From positions 132,482,465 to 132,546,464 of the forward strand of contig NC_067477.1 in assembly GCF_947179515.1 (NCBI RefSeq): a stretch of 64,000 nt of DNA, read 5' to 3'. The translations under genes and the position numbers were made by a program. The notes below the pieces were generated by a model. That model was not told the origin of the DNA and did no database searches. It saw only the letters and a program-made list of their open reading frames with translations. This DNA is from Apodemus sylvaticus. Taxonomy: Eukaryota > Chordata > Mammalia > Rodentia > Muridae. Below, one piece after another: positions 20,936 through 33,100 of the stretch (the stretch's first letter is position 1; the number at the start of each line of letters is the position of its first letter).

Positions 20936-21224
20936 GACAATCACTGAGCTGAGGAGATCAGGTTTGCAAAACAAAAACTGTGGGCTTTTTATTAGTTAGT
21001 TTTGGGTTTTTACTACTATTGCTTGGAATGTGTGTCTCACTATGTTGTCCTTAAATTGGGTGCTGCTTTGAAGGAGAGATTTTTGTCCCATTGAAGGATT
21101 AGAAATCCAATGAAAGTTTTGAGGATATGGATTCCAGCTTCAGTCAAAGGAAAACTTATGTGGTCCAATATGGAATGGGCTACCTTCAGACCCTCCCAGA
21201 CAGAAAGTGATTCAATATGTTTCA

Positions 21225-21840
21225 CTTAAACTCCTGTCATAGCTTCCTAACTGCTTCCACTTGCCTCTGAAGAATCTATTCTTGTCAGTCATCAAAGCAA
21301 TCTTTAAAAAAAAAACACTAACAAAGTCTAATCATGCACTTGCTTATAAACTTCCCAAAGGTTTTCCCTTGCACTAAATATAATTTATTAATTATTAATA
21401 TCCAAATTTGGGTGTTTGGCCTAAAAACAATTTGGCCCCAGCTTCCTCTGCCATTCGTTTCAGATGAATCTGTTCTGCCACCTTAAGACATGAGACTTCC
21501 AGATCTGACAAATAATGCTCTGTCCCACACATATGACAAGGTTTATTTTTTATTATCTGGGGTTTTGATTAAGACCACTCACGAGCTTTCTGTAACATTA
21601 CCTAAAATGTCATCACTCTGATACATATACCATTTGCATTCTTTCTTTCACAGCATGTATTACTACCTAAAATTACACTAACTTGCATGCCTGTATACTG
21701 CCTGTTTTTCCTAGCAGTGAACTGCATAAAGGTTGCAATGAATTAATTGAATGGTTGTGTTCAGTGCTTTAGTTCTCAACTCCTTAACCGTTCAGGCATG
21801 TAATAAATGCTTTATAAAAATTTGGTGAACTAAATCAAGG
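21225..21840 (+). repeat. L2 3'-end remnant
   Basis: GCTTCCACTTGCCTCTGAAG, CAAAGTCTAATCATGCACTTGC, CAATTTGGCCCCAGCTTCC and TAATAAATGCTTTATAAAAATTTGGTGAA follow the L2 3' consensus in order. From 21,841 to the CpG island nothing further is recognised. Confidence 0.65.
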
Positions 21841-22517
21841 AATTCTTAATTAACATTTGCTAGAGATATTATGGGGGAGGGGCATATATACTTTTAATAG
21901 AAGACAGATGGGCTACCTGCTACCTAAAAGGGCACACTACAGCATAGTGACAAACTACTCCAGAGACTAAAGAATTTATAGTCCATTTGGACAGCAAGTC
22001 AATACAGTAACGGCAAATGAGCAGTCAACCAAAAAAAGGTAAGAATGGACACAGCAAGACAGAGAGACAACAAGGGAAAAGTTCTGAGTTAAATTTAGGG
22101 AAATAATTTCCCAAGTGTGCAGCCGGAGTACAAAGTACTGAGAAAGTCCTGAGGAAGGAAACTGAGGGGACACTTCTGATTTATTTTAAAGGGCAAACTT
22201 GCAGCAGTATTTGATCCCGGAGTCCTGGGGACTACACAAAAACAGACTCGGCGGTTCTGCGCGTCCGAAGGATAAACGTGTGTCCCGGTGAGCTGGGCCC
22301 GCCCAGTGCCTAAAAGCCCCGTCCAGCCTGAAGGGCGTCCGCCCGTAGGTGTCACTTGCTGCTTCTCTCCCATCTACATCTTCCGAAGACCCGCAAAATG
22401 ACAGATGAAAGCGTGGCTAAAGGACTGTCTCCATGGAGACCCCAGTGCCCGAAGCCACAGGCTGGCACGCTGAAGGGCCCTGCAAGCTGCCCCGGCCGCG
22501 CTGCGGCGAGTCCGTCC

Positions 22518-22523
22518 CACGTG
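22518..22523. promoter_or_regulatory. CACGTG E-box
   Basis: A palindromic CACGTG, the USF/MYC/TFE-type core, lies inside the CpG island. An ETS-like core, CTTCCG (the reverse of CGGAAG), lies at 22380-22385. Both are motif matches only. Confidence 0.55.
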
Positions 22524-22741
22524 CCCGCGTGCCTGGCAGGCAGCACGCCCGCGAGCCAAACCTCGTGCCCGAGGACGTCTGCAACGCGTCGCCACCTCTG
22601 GACGAGCCCCGGAAGCCCGTCAGGTCTACGGCGTCCCGGCGGCTTGTACCGTGGTGCACGATCCGCAACCGGTCTTGCTGAAGGGAGGCAGATCGGGAAT
22701 CTGGCAAGGGAATACCGCGAGAGTAGCCGAGTGCTGCTCCT

Positions 22742-22773
22742 CCAATCAGAAGTGAGGAAGTGTCGTGACGTCA
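22742..22773. promoter_or_regulatory. CCAAT box and full CRE
   Basis: CCAATCAG (22742-22749) is followed 16 bp later by the palindrome TGACGTCA (22766-22773). The CRE is the consensus site for CREB/ATF proteins, and the CCAAT box is the consensus for NF-Y. Because the CRE is palindromic, it can serve transcription either way. Confidence 0.75.
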
Positions 22774-22960
22774 TCAAAGAGGGCGTTTGCGAGGGGATTT
22801 GGATAGACCGCGACTTCACCATTCTTGATAAGCGGTCCTGTGATGGCGACTGCTGGGAACTGCGCACCCCTCACCTCCTTCTGGCTGGCAGGGCTGCAGC
22901 CTCCATACCTCTAGGCGTCAGGCCGACGTTTCTGTCTCAACCCAGACTTTCTACACTCAC

Positions 22961-24185
22961 TGTGCCCGTCGCAAAGACAGGCAAAAACTACACTCGGGGA
23001 CGGTTGGGCCAGGGAGTGAACTGAAGCCACGACTTGAACTCCACTGTCCGAGCCTTGAAAGCTGCCTTAAAGGCTGTATCTTACACAACTCACAAACTGT
23101 CTTGCAGGCCAGTCCTTTAAAAATGAGTAAAAACTGGAGACCTATCACCTCAGTAAGGAGCTGGGACAAGGGACAAGATCACAGAACAGACGAGATGCTG
23201 AAAAGGCAAAGATGCTGGCCTGGGCTCTGATGCATAGTTGGGGAAAACAAGGAAAAATTAGGTTCATCAGGTAGATGGCTTTAAGCCTTTTAATTCTTTT
23301 CTCAATTTTATATTACTGTGCTTTGTATCTCTTTGTGGTTTTGCCACGTGTATCACTAAACACTAGCTTGGTTGATTTTGTGTCTATTATCCACCGATTC
23401 TCATCTTTTAGCATTGCTTTTCAGGTCAGCCACCTAAAACTGGGTGATGATAATTTTTTGACTCACTGTTAACATAATATGTCGTTCTCTATTGTGCTGC
23501 ATTTGTGCTGATATATATGGGCATTTACTCTGGAGAAGTCCTGAGCAGGGAGTGGGAGCGCGGTGGGAGACTGGACACGGCCAGGGACAGGAAAGCAAGA
23601 AGTAGAAAGAAGCGTGTGGGTTATTAGGAGGATGAAGAAGAGGGCAGCCTGGGAATTGGAGCAGCCCAGGAGGCTAGCTTAGTGGAGGAAGTGAAAAGGG
23701 CCGGGACACTACTCTGTGCTCTGAGATGCCTAACTAGGAACATGTGGAAAAGCGCTGGTACGCACCATAGCTACATGTCAACAAGGAGGCAGATGTCTTA
23801 TTTGCCAGAAGCAGGGGAAATAGGAGAAAGGCTCTTCCTGGCTGACAGAAGACATTTCTCAAGTTCCTGAGAATCGCTGAAAATGTCAATCAGCAATTCT
23901 ATAGTGCAGCATGGAGCTGAGCCAAGACTCATTTTGGACCAAGTCAGTGGGCTTGCTTTTTTTGGAGTGCCTGGGGTTTTCCTAATAGTAACAAACTACT
24001 GATAGTTTAGGAGTCCTGAAATGATACAGTCTAGTTTTTTTCAGCCAGCTAAAGAATTAAAAAGCAGGAAGAATCTGGACCACAACAGGTAGCAGAAAAG
24101 AAATCTCAAACCACAGACAGAATCAGCAGTTGAGGAAAATCTCTACTCCCTGATCAAAAATAAGTATGGGAATTCCTGGGGGTGG
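22961..24185. other. Unassigned sequence upstream of the Thada promoter
   Basis: No SINE, LTR, exon or long conserved-looking frame is recognised. A B1-free, repeat-poor stretch next to a CpG island is a reasonable place for proximal regulatory DNA, but no specific site is claimed. Confidence 0.4.
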
Positions 24186-24300
24186 TTGGTACTGATGGCT
24201 ATGGATAATGAGATTTCCTGAGACAGTCGAGCCCCTCTGTGCCAGCACAGGGAGAGCCCAGTCCTTGGAATGGACTGAGACCGAACAGAAAGCCTTCAAA

Positions 24301-24516
24301 GCCATGGAGGGCCCTGGTGTCCGGCCCAGTCCTGGCCCTCCTACACATTACTGAGCCATGGAGGGCCCTGGTGTCCGGCCCAGTACTGGCCCTCCTACAC
24401 ATTACTGAGCCATGGAGGGCCCTGGTGTCCGGCCCAGTCCTGGCCCTCCTAGACATTACTGAGCCATGGAGGGCCCTGGTGTCCGGCCCAGTCCTGGCCC
24501 TCCTAGACATTACTAA
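24301..24516 (+). repeat. 54-bp tandem repeat, four copies, inside pol
   Basis: Units start at 24301, 24355, 24409 and 24463 with GCCATGGAGGGCCCTGG. They differ at only one to three positions: copies 1-2 have CCTACACATT and copies 3-4 have CCTAGACATT. The length of 18 codons keeps the frame 24239-24535 open across all four. Confidence 0.97.
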
Positions 24517-26245
24517 GCCAGTCACTTGTGCATGAACAGTGCCAGAGTCATTGTCGAGGGGATCCTCAAGCAGACCCTGGCAGCCTGGACAAGACTGGTG
24601 GCAGATCTTTACAGGAAACTTGACCTGGTCACAGCTGGATGGTTAGCAGTTTTGAGGGTCCTTACTGCCACCACCTTGCTGGTAAGAAAATAAAAGATTA
24701 AAGATTAACTTTAGCACACAAACTAACAGCCCCACATTCTGTTGAGAGGGTCTGCTTTGAGACCCTCTTGAGGGGAGCACCCAAGAGATGGATGTCTAAC
24801 GCCCAGGTGATCTGATACTAAGCCCTGCTTTGGATCAACCCTACATTCAGTTCCACAAGACATCAGCCCTCAACCCTGTCAGTCTCCTGCCAAATGACAA
24901 CTCCTTGAGTCCCCTGCATGACTGTCTTAAGGTGACTGACCTGATCCAGTCTATCAAGCTTGATGTGATTGGTGTACCATAGGCAGCACTAGATAAGGCA
25001 TTGTTCACAGATGGGAGCAGTTTCTTCCAAGATGAATACAGGGGGAAAAGTGGTGACTTAAGATAGGTCTGACTATCTGGGAACAATCTTTAAACAGAGA
25101 AACCTCATCTCCACGAGCTGAACTTTGGCTTTGACTCAAGCATTCTACTGGGGAAGACAAGGCTGTCACCATGCACACTGACAGCGCATACTGACCTGAC
25201 TGCCCCAAGAAGTGGTCTTAAAACTAGTGGGGACACTTCAAGTTTTGATAGCCCTGCCTGAGCCCCACTTCCTGGGCCACCTGGCATGGGCTAAACAAGA
25301 ACTGGCTACCTAGCATAAACCAGGATGGTGGATGCTGCAGGACAGACTGAGAGGGCAACTGGCTTTGGGCCTCCACCAAGATGCTCACCTAGAGACCACA
25401 CAAACTGCTGAACTCCTCAGACCCAGGTATTATGTTCCAAATTGGGAAGCCCGATTGGAGACACCATTTTTAAATATACCACCTGGGCTCAGATAAATCC
25501 CAAAGGGCAAAGGAAGGTCCAACAGGAGAGCCAGGCTTGTGGAAATGGGCCTGGGGAGCATGGGCAACTTGACTTTACTGAAATTGGGCCTCCTGATTTG
25601 GGTATAAATATTTGCTGCCATTTGTAGACACCTTCTCAAGATGGCTGAAGGCCTACCCCACCCAAACAGAGACTAGTCCAATCATTACTAAAACAAAAAA
25701 CAAAACAACAACAACAACAAGATTTGGACGGCTCCTAGCTTTGGAATCTGACAATGGCCCAGCCTCCTGTGTCTCAAAAGTATCTCAAAATCTTACAAAG
25801 GTATTAAATATTAATTGGAAATTACAGTGTATATATAGCCCATAGAGCTCATGTCAGGTAGAAAAGATGAATAGAACTCTTAGGGAGACTGATCAAATTG
25901 ATCCAGGTAAACTGACAAAATATTGGGCCAACTTCCTCCCCATCCCCTGGGCAAGGCCTGATGGCTTCCTCGCTGGGAAGGACTTCCTCCTAGTGAAGTT
26001 ATGTTTAGAAGATACCTCCCGTCCTCTCCAAACTCTGAGAGACTTCCTGAGCAGAAATGTATGATCACCCCCCTCTCCAATCCTTGAAGGCATTGCAGGA
26101 AGCTTGCAGGGCCACTGACTGGACTGTGAAGGAGTCCTCCCATCTCCTGCTTCCAAATCCACCTAGCAGTTCCAGCCAGAAGACTTGGTTTGGGTAAAGA
26201 GTTTCCCTGTCTTCTGGAACCTGTCTAGAAGGAATCCTACCCAGT

Positions 26246-26555
26246 TGTCTTAGTTAGGGTTTTACTGTTGTGAACAGACACCATAACCAATGTAAGTCTT
26301 ATAAAGGACAACATTTCATGGCTTATAGGTTCAGAGGTTCAGTTCATTATCATCAAGTTGGGAGTGAAGCAGTGTCCAGGAAGGCATGAGCTGAGAGTTC
26401 TACATCTTCATCTGAAGGCTACTAGGAAAATAATGACTTCCAAGCAGCTAGGAGGAGGGTCTTAAAACCCGGGCCCACAGTGACACACCTATTCCAACAA
26501 GGCCCCATCTCCAAATAGTGCCACTCCCTGGGCCAAGCATATACAAACCATGATG
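26246..26555 (-). mobile_element. Solo LTR, MaLR/MT-like, in the pol remnant
   Basis: The element begins TGTCTTAGTTAGGG and ends ACAAACCATGATG. It is flanked by the 5-bp duplication CCAGT at 26241-26245 and 26556-26560, as expected for class III LTR elements. Its sense strand is minus, with a polyadenylation-type A/T region near its plus-strand start. The exact subfamily (MTD/ORR1-like) is not resolved. Confidence 0.85.
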
Positions 26556-26620
26556 CCAGTCATCCTCACCACCCTAACTGCTATCAAAGTAGTTGATGGT
26601 GTCTCTTGAAAAACGGTCAC

Positions 26621-27189
26621 TGGGGATGATGACAGATGGACCATCACTTGGATGTCCTCAGACCTCTTAAAGACAAGACTGACCAGAGCTTACTAACACA
26701 GGATACACAATCCCTGTTAGCCTCAAACCAGCATGTGGGAACTCAGAAAAACTGGATGGCAAACTGTTATCTGTTGGGTAGACCTCTGCTCTCTTATGTC
26801 TCTTCCAGGGTAGGACAATATGGGTTTAGGGAGTGGACAGGAAGTCAGTAAATCAGATTGTGGAGAAGACTGGTTTGGAAAAGTCTGTCAGGGATTACAG
26901 TGTTTAGTCCAAGGACATTCTGCCAAGGACAAGGTACCTATACCATGTCCTTCAATCACCTGGCTTCCTTGTACTAAATGGCTAAAGGTCCTCTCCAATT
27001 CACTGGAATGTCGCACTTCATATATATGTTATTCCCCAGGTATATGGCTTTTATGGAGAAAAGGGGAGAATTCATATTGCCCTTGACTCAATGTTAACAA
27101 AAGACAAATGGGTCCCAATTCTGGTCCTGATCCTAGAAGGGGCAGGCAGGAATCTCCAGTGAAACTGCCATAGGCACTCCAGCCTCCAT
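26621..27189 (+). pseudogene. Broken retroviral env, surface part to fusion-peptide region
   Basis: Placement after integrase and before the transmembrane motifs marks this as env. At its end a short frame reads AGISSETAIGT, which looks like the hydrophobic N-terminal region of a class I transmembrane subunit. The surface part is too decayed to name domains, and several stops are present. It is cut by the LTR that begins at 27,190. Confidence 0.6.
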
Positions 27190-27769
27190 TGTTGGGAACC
27201 AATACTTTAAGGAACTCAGGTTCCAGATTGTCCCAACCCGCAGGACAGTCAACAGGGTTCCTGGAGCTACCTAGGAAAAGGGCCGGGGGTGGGGTGGGGG
27301 GCAAGAAACACAAAGAGGCAGACAGCAAGTCAGTATTCCGATCAAGCTGTCAATCTTTAATTTTCACACAAGGCATTATAAAGGCAAGCAAGCAGGTGTG
27401 GGGAGGGGTGAAGGGGGAAAGTCATTGTATTCGGGGAACAATCTCAGAAGGCTAGCATTATATCTCAGGAACAGTTTCTCAGAATTGTCTCTCAGGATCT
27501 CAGCGAAGATTTGGCAGGTGCAGTAGGAACTTGGCATCATATTTCGATCATGAGGAGGTAAAGTGGAAAGGAGTTGCTATGGTAACCTAACCATAGGTGA
27601 GCTTCGTTTGTTTGAGCCCACTCGGGTGAGCTCTGTACATACTGACCATCTAGCTTACTTGGATAATCTTTAAACTGGTACATTTCCTTCTAAAGGCAGC
27701 CTAGAGAAAGCAAGCTGGAAATGGTTGAGAGGAGGGGGTTTTAGAACTCTATGAGAATGGCTCCTGACA
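27190..27769 (-). mobile_element. LTR-like insertion (probable class II) within env
   Basis: The block begins TGTTGGGAACC and ends GACA. Read on the minus strand it has TTTATAATGCC followed by AATTAAAG, a TATA/polyadenylation-like pair, and a CACCCCACCCCC tract. Env-like sequence is recognisable on both sides, so this is an insertion. I cannot see a convincing target-site duplication (left CTCCAT, right CCAGAT). Confidence 0.6.
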
Positions 27770-27878
27770 CCAGATAGATTGAGACCTAGATCATTTGGGG
27801 AATTCTTTTTCTAGGCTGGAGAGCCAAGTTGACTCCATTTCAGAGTTAGTCCTACAGAACTTAAGGAAGCTGGACCCC
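27770..27878 (+). pseudogene. env transmembrane-subunit fragment, left of the L1
   Basis: One frame reads LESQVDSISELVLQN up to the L1 junction, the heptad and conserved segment that precedes the CX6CC motif in class I env. A stop lies about ten codons upstream. The last 16 bases (27863-27878) are the target-site duplication of the L1. Confidence 0.75.
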
Positions 27879-28894
27879 GAACTCGGCCTCCCACCAGTCA
27901 GGAGAGGTGCATCCATCTTGGTTTCGGACTCCAGGGATCGGACAGACTGAGATACACAAACATAATCCGAGGCCAACACTGCGGTGGTCTGAGCCCGACG
28001 GGCGTTGGCCTGCACCCAGGCCCTGGGCTGGTCGGGGGGCCATCGGTGTGCCAACCCAGCCAGGAGGATTTTTGCCCAGGCCTGCGCGCGCGCTGCCATT
28101 TTGCCTGCAGGACGACAGAGAGCTCTGGCAGGCAGACCTGTAACAGGCATAGCCTGAGGCTAACAAAGCAGGGGTCTAGGCCCCAAAAGGCACAGGACTG
28201 ACCCCAAGAACTGGGCGGCTTGGTGGGCCATCTGTGAGTCAACCCGCCCAGGAGGTTGTTAGCACAGCAGACTCTCCCGGCGCTTTCAGGGAGCGCGGGC
28301 GCGCACGCCCACCATCCTAGTCACCTGGCAGACCCAATTAACAGTCATAACCCTAGGGGAACTTTGCTCGGACCTTGGCCTCCCAGGCTTTTGCCTGGAC
28401 TCAGGGACTGGGCGGCCAGGCTAACCTTGTGTGCGCCAGCCCGGATGGCGAATCGGCTGCCCAGCGGAGTGAGCGGAACACAGGGGAGGTCACAGCAGCA
28501 TACACCGTCGGCACTCCCTGGGGGTGCACACGGGCTCCATCTGGTCCACAGACACAATCTGGGGCAAGGCCTCAGGCTGAAGCCCTCAGCTCTACTCTCT
28601 CCGCTTCCGGATCCAGATCAGCCTGGGCGGCAGCACCACATCTCCAAGTCCTGCAAGAGGCTAGCTGGGCTTCCGGGCGGCCAGCTGGGAGAAGTCAGTG
28701 TGCTCCAGTGAATACAGCGGGCCCCAGCGGGAGCCTTCGGGGTGCCTGCTTTGGGATCTGAACAGCCTGGGCAGCAGCACCCTGTCTACAAGCAGTGCAG
28801 GAGGTAAGCTGTGCACCAGAGGCCAACTGGGAAGGGGCAGCTTGCACTGGTGAGTCCAGCACTGACAAGACAAACTAACACCAGTGAGAACTAG
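27879..28894 (+). promoter_or_regulatory. L1 5' UTR with degenerate monomers
   Basis: Recurring blocks roughly 190-200 bp apart (GCCAGGAGGATTTTTGCCCA near 28,050 against GCCCAGGAGGTTGTTAGCAC near 28,245; GGCAGACCTGTAACAGGCATA near 28,128 against GGCAGACCCAATTAACAGTCATA near 28,327) show about two and a half monomer-like units. A non-repeated tether leads to ORF1. Murine L1 monomers carry the internal promoter. F/V-type is my guess. CpG content is high. Confidence 0.7.
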
Positions 28895-30100
28895 ATGGCA
28901 AAAGGCAAACGCAGGAACGTCACTAACAGAAATCAAGGCAATATGGCAACATCTGAACCCAATTCTCCTCTACCAACATGTCCTGGATACCCCATCACAC
29001 CAGTAAAACAAGATTTGGATTTAAACTCACTGGTCATGATGCTGGTACAGGAACACATGAAGGACATACTTAAAGAAATTCAGGAGAAAATGGATCAAAA
29101 GTTAGAAGCCCTTGCAAGGGAAACACAAAAATCATTGAAAGAAATCCAGGAGAATACAAAAGCCAACAAGGAGGAAATGCAAAAAACACTTAAAGAAATA
29201 TAGGAGAACTTTGGTCAACAGGCTGAGGTCATGAAAGACGAAACACAAAAATCTCTTAAAGAATTACAGGAAAGCACAAACAAGCAAGTGAAGGAGCTAA
29301 GCAAAACCATCCAGGATCTAAAATCAGAAGTAGAAACAACTAAGAAAACTCAAAGGGAGACAACTTTGGAGATAGAAAGCCTTGGGAAGAAATCAGGGGA
29401 CAGAGATGCAAATATCAACAACAGAATACAAGAGATAGAAGAAAGAATCTGAGATGCTGAAGATTCCATAGAAACCATGGACTCAACAGTTAAAGAAAAT
29501 GCAAAATGCAAAAAGCTTGTAACCCAAAATATCCAGGAAATCCAGGACACAATGAGAAGACCAAACCTAAGGATTATAGGCATAGATGAGAGTGAAGATT
29601 TACAACTTAAAGGGCCAGCAAATATCTTCAATAAAATTATGGAAGAAAACTTCCCTAACCTAAAGAGAGAGATGCCCATGAATATACAAGAAGCCTACAG
29701 AACTCCAAACAGACTGGACCAGAACAGAAATACTTCCCGTCACATAATAATCAAAACACCAAATGTTCTAAACAAAGAAAGAATACTAAAGGCAGTAAGA
29801 GAAAAAGGCCAAGTAACATATAAAGGAAGACCTATCAGAATCACAGCAGACTTTTCACCTGAGACTATGAAGGCTAGAAGGTCCTGGGCAGATCTCATGC
29901 AGACTCTAAGAGAACACAAATGCCAACCAAAACTACTATATCCAGCAAAACTCTCAATCACCATAGATGGAGAAACTAAGATATTTCATGACAAAACCAA
30001 GTTTACCCAATATCTATCCACAAACCCAGCCCTAAAAAGGATAATAGGAGGACAACACCAATACAAGGAGGGAAACTTCACCCTGGAAAAAGCAAGATAG
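28895..30100 (+). pseudogene. L1 ORF1 with two premature stops
   Basis: The frame starts MAKGKRRN, passes through a long coiled coil (repeated KSLKEIQE/KSLKELQE blocks), then the RRM region (NLRIIGIDE) and the C-terminal domain (RRSWADLMQTLREHKC). It would be the usual length of about 400 codons, but TAG at 29201-29203 and TGA at 29450-29452 interrupt the coiled coil. There is no frameshift. The encoded protein is the nucleic-acid-binding trimer of the L1 particle. Confidence 0.93.
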
Positions 30101-30159
30101 TAACCTTTCATCAAACCCAAAAGAAGTTAAGCATTCAAATTTAAAAAATAACGTCAAAA

Positions 30160-33100
30160 ATGATAGGAAGTAACAATCACTATTCCTTAATATCTCTTAA
30201 CATCAATGGACTTAATGCCCCAATAAAAAGACACAGACTAACTGAATGGATACGTAAACAGGACCCTACATTTTGCTGCTTACAGGAAACACACCTCAGG
30301 GTCAAAGACAAACACTACCTTAGAGTAAAAGGCTGGAAGACAATTTTACAAGCAAATGGTCTCAGGAAACAAGCTGGAGTAGCCATTTTAATATCAGATA
30401 AAATTGACTTTCAACCCAAAGTCATCAAAAGAGACCCTGAGGGACACTTCTTGCTGGTCAAAGGAAAAATACAAAAAGAAGAACTGTCAATCCTGAACAT
30501 CTATGCCCCAAATGCAAGGGCACCCTCTTTCGTAAAAGAAACTTTATTAAAACTAAAAGCACACATTGCACCTAACACAATAATTGTGGGTGACTTCAAC
30601 ACTGCACTTTCCTCAATGGACTGATCAGGAAAACAGAAACTAAACAGGGACACAATGAAACTAATCGAAGCTTTGGACCAATTAGATTTAACAGATATAT
30701 ATAGAACATTCTATCCTAAAACAAAAGAATATACCTTTTTCTCAGCACCTCATGGTACCTTCTCCAAAATCGACCATATAATCGGTCACAAGACAGACCT
30801 CAACAAATATAAGAAGATAGAACTAATCCCATGCCTCCTATCTGATCACTATGGAATAAAAGTGGTCTTCAATAGCAACAGAAACAACAGAAAACCCACA
30901 TACACGTGGAAACTGAACAATACTCTACTCAATGATACCTTGGTCAAGGAAGAAATAAAGAAAGAAATTAAAGACTTTTTAGAACACAATGAAAATGAAA
31001 ACACAACATACACAAATCTATGGGACACAATGAAAGCAGTGCTAAGAGGAAAACTCATAGCCCTGAGTGCCTCCAAAAAGAAAATGGAGAGAGCATACAT
31101 TACCAGCTTAATGACACACCTGAAAGCCCTAGAACAAAAAGAAGCTATTTCGCCCAGGAGGAGTAGAAGGCAGGAAATCATCAAACTCAGGGCCGAAATC
31201 AATCAAGTAGAAACAAAGAGAACCATACAAAAAATCAACAAAACCAGGAGCTGGTTCTTTGAGAAAATCAACAAGATAGATAAACCCTTAGCCAGACTGA
31301 CCAAAGGGCACAGAGAAAGTATCCAAATTAACAAACTTAGAAAGGAAAAGGGAGATATAACAACGGAAACTGAGGAAATCCAAAAAATTATCAGATCCTA
31401 CTACAAGAGCCTGTACTCAATACAACTGGAGAATCTGGAGGAAATGGACAATTTCCTTGACAGATACCAAATACCAAAATTAAATCAGGACAACTAGACC
31501 ATCTAAACAGTCCCATAATGCCTAAAGAAATAGAAGGAGTCATAGAAAGTCTTCCAACCAAAAAAAGCACAGGACCAGATGGCTTCAGTGCAGAATTCTA
31601 CCAGACCTTCAAAGAAGAGTTAACACCAATACTCTTCAAACTATTCCACAAAATAGAAACAGAAGGAACACTACCCAATTCCTTCTACGAAGCCACAATT
31701 ACACTGATACCAAAGCCACAAAAAGATCCAACAAAGAAAGAGAACTTCAGACCAATTTCCCTTATGAACATCGATGCAAAAATACTCAATAAAATTCTTG
31801 CCAACCGAATCCAAGAACACATCAAAACGATCATCCACCATGATCAAGTAGGCTTTATCCTGGGAATGCAGGGTTGGTTCAATATACGGAAATCCATCAA
31901 TACAATCCACTACATAAACAAACTCAAAGAACAAAACCACATGGTCATTTCATTGGATGCTGAAAAAGCATTTGACAAAATTCAGCATCCTTTCATGCTT
32001 AAAGTCTTGGAAAGAACAGGAATTCAAGGCCCATACCTAAACATAGTAAAAGCAATATACAGCAAACCGCTAGCCAGCATCAAACTAAATGGAGAGAAAC
32101 TTGAAGCAATCCCACTGAAATCAGGGACCAGACAAGGCTGCCCCCTTTCTCCTTATCTTTTCAATATTGTACTTGAGGTACTAGCTCGGGCAATTCGACA
32201 ACATAAGGAGGTCAAAGGGATACAAATTGGAAAGGAAGAAGTCAAACTATCATTATTTGCAGACGACATGATCGTCTACCTAAGTGACCCAAAGAACTCC
32301 ACTAGAGAGCTCCTACAGCTGATAAACAACTTCAGCAAAGTGGCAGGTTATAAAATCAACTCAAGCAAATCAGTGGCCTTCCTATACTCAAAGGATAAGC
32401 AGGCTGAGAAAGAAATTAGGGAAATGACCCCCTTCACAATAGCCACAAACAGTATAAAGTATCTTGGGGTGACTCTTACCAAACATGTGAAAGATCTGTA
32501 TGACAAGAACTTCAAGACTCTGAAGAAGGAAATGGAAGAAGACCTCAAAAAATGGGAAAACCTCCCATGCTCATGGATCGGTAGAATCAATATAGTTAAA
32601 ATGGCCATTTTGCCTAAAGCACTATACAGATTCAATGTAATACCCATCAAAATCCCAACTCAATTCTTCACAGAGTTAGAAAGAGCAATTATCAAATTCA
32701 TCTGGAACAACAAAAAACCCAGGATAGCTAAAACTATTCTCAGCAACAAAAGAAAATCTGGGGGAATCAGTATCCCTGACCTCAAGCAATACTACAGAGC
32801 AATAGTGTTAAAAACTGCATGGTATTGGTACAGTGACAGGCAGGAGGATCAATGGAACAGGATTGAAGATCCAGAAATGAACCCACACACCTATGGCCAC
32901 TTGATCCTCGACAAAGAGGCTGAAAACATCCAATGGAAAAAAGATAGCCTTTTCAACAAATGGTGCTGGTTCAACTGGAGGTCAGCATGCAGAAGAATGC
33001 GAATTGATCCATCCTTGTCTCCTTGTACTAAGCTCAAATCCAAATGGATCAAGGACCTTCACATAAAGCCAGACACTCTGAAGCTAATAGAAAAGAAACT

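Larger units (their letters stand above)
22240..22960. promoter_or_regulatory. Thada: CpG-island promoter of Thada
   Basis: This is the only CpG-dense stretch in the window apart from the L1 5' region. It lies about 1.6 kb upstream of the first coding exon and contains no repeats, as expected for a housekeeping promoter. The non-coding exon 1 must start here on the minus strand, but I cannot fix it. Candidate minus-strand donors are CACG|GTACAAG (exon edge at 22650), which would place the CCAAT/CRE pair just upstream of the start site, and AAGGAG|GTGAGG (exon edge at 22875), which is the better splice site. Open frames on both strands here are the usual by-product of GC-rich DNA. Promoters of this type often fire in both directions, so a plus-strand non-coding transcript is possible but not shown. 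Confidence 0.85.
24190..26620 (+). pseudogene. Broken retroviral pol (RT end, RNase H, integrase)
   Basis: Visible landmarks in order are an RT-connection segment at 24,255-24,520, an RNase H TDGSS motif near 25,003-25,020 with a second acidic HTDS-type site near 25,170, and an integrase core with DFTE near 25,567 and ESDNGPA near 25,745. The integrase C-terminal end is split by the LTR at 26,246-26,555. Stops and frameshifts occur every few dozen codons. A CAACAACAACAACAA expansion near 25,700 further disrupts integrase. Confidence 0.82.

Noticed and set aside
22356..23024. 222-codon open frame on the plus strand (and overlapping minus frames) in the CpG island
   Set aside because: High GC content suppresses stops on both strands. 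The sequence shows no family, low complexity and no splice logic, and it overlaps the Thada promoter.
24199..24525. 108-codon minus-strand frame with repeated TRALHGSVM
   Set aside because: Antisense shadow of the 54-bp tandem repeat, whose period of 18 codons keeps any frame open.
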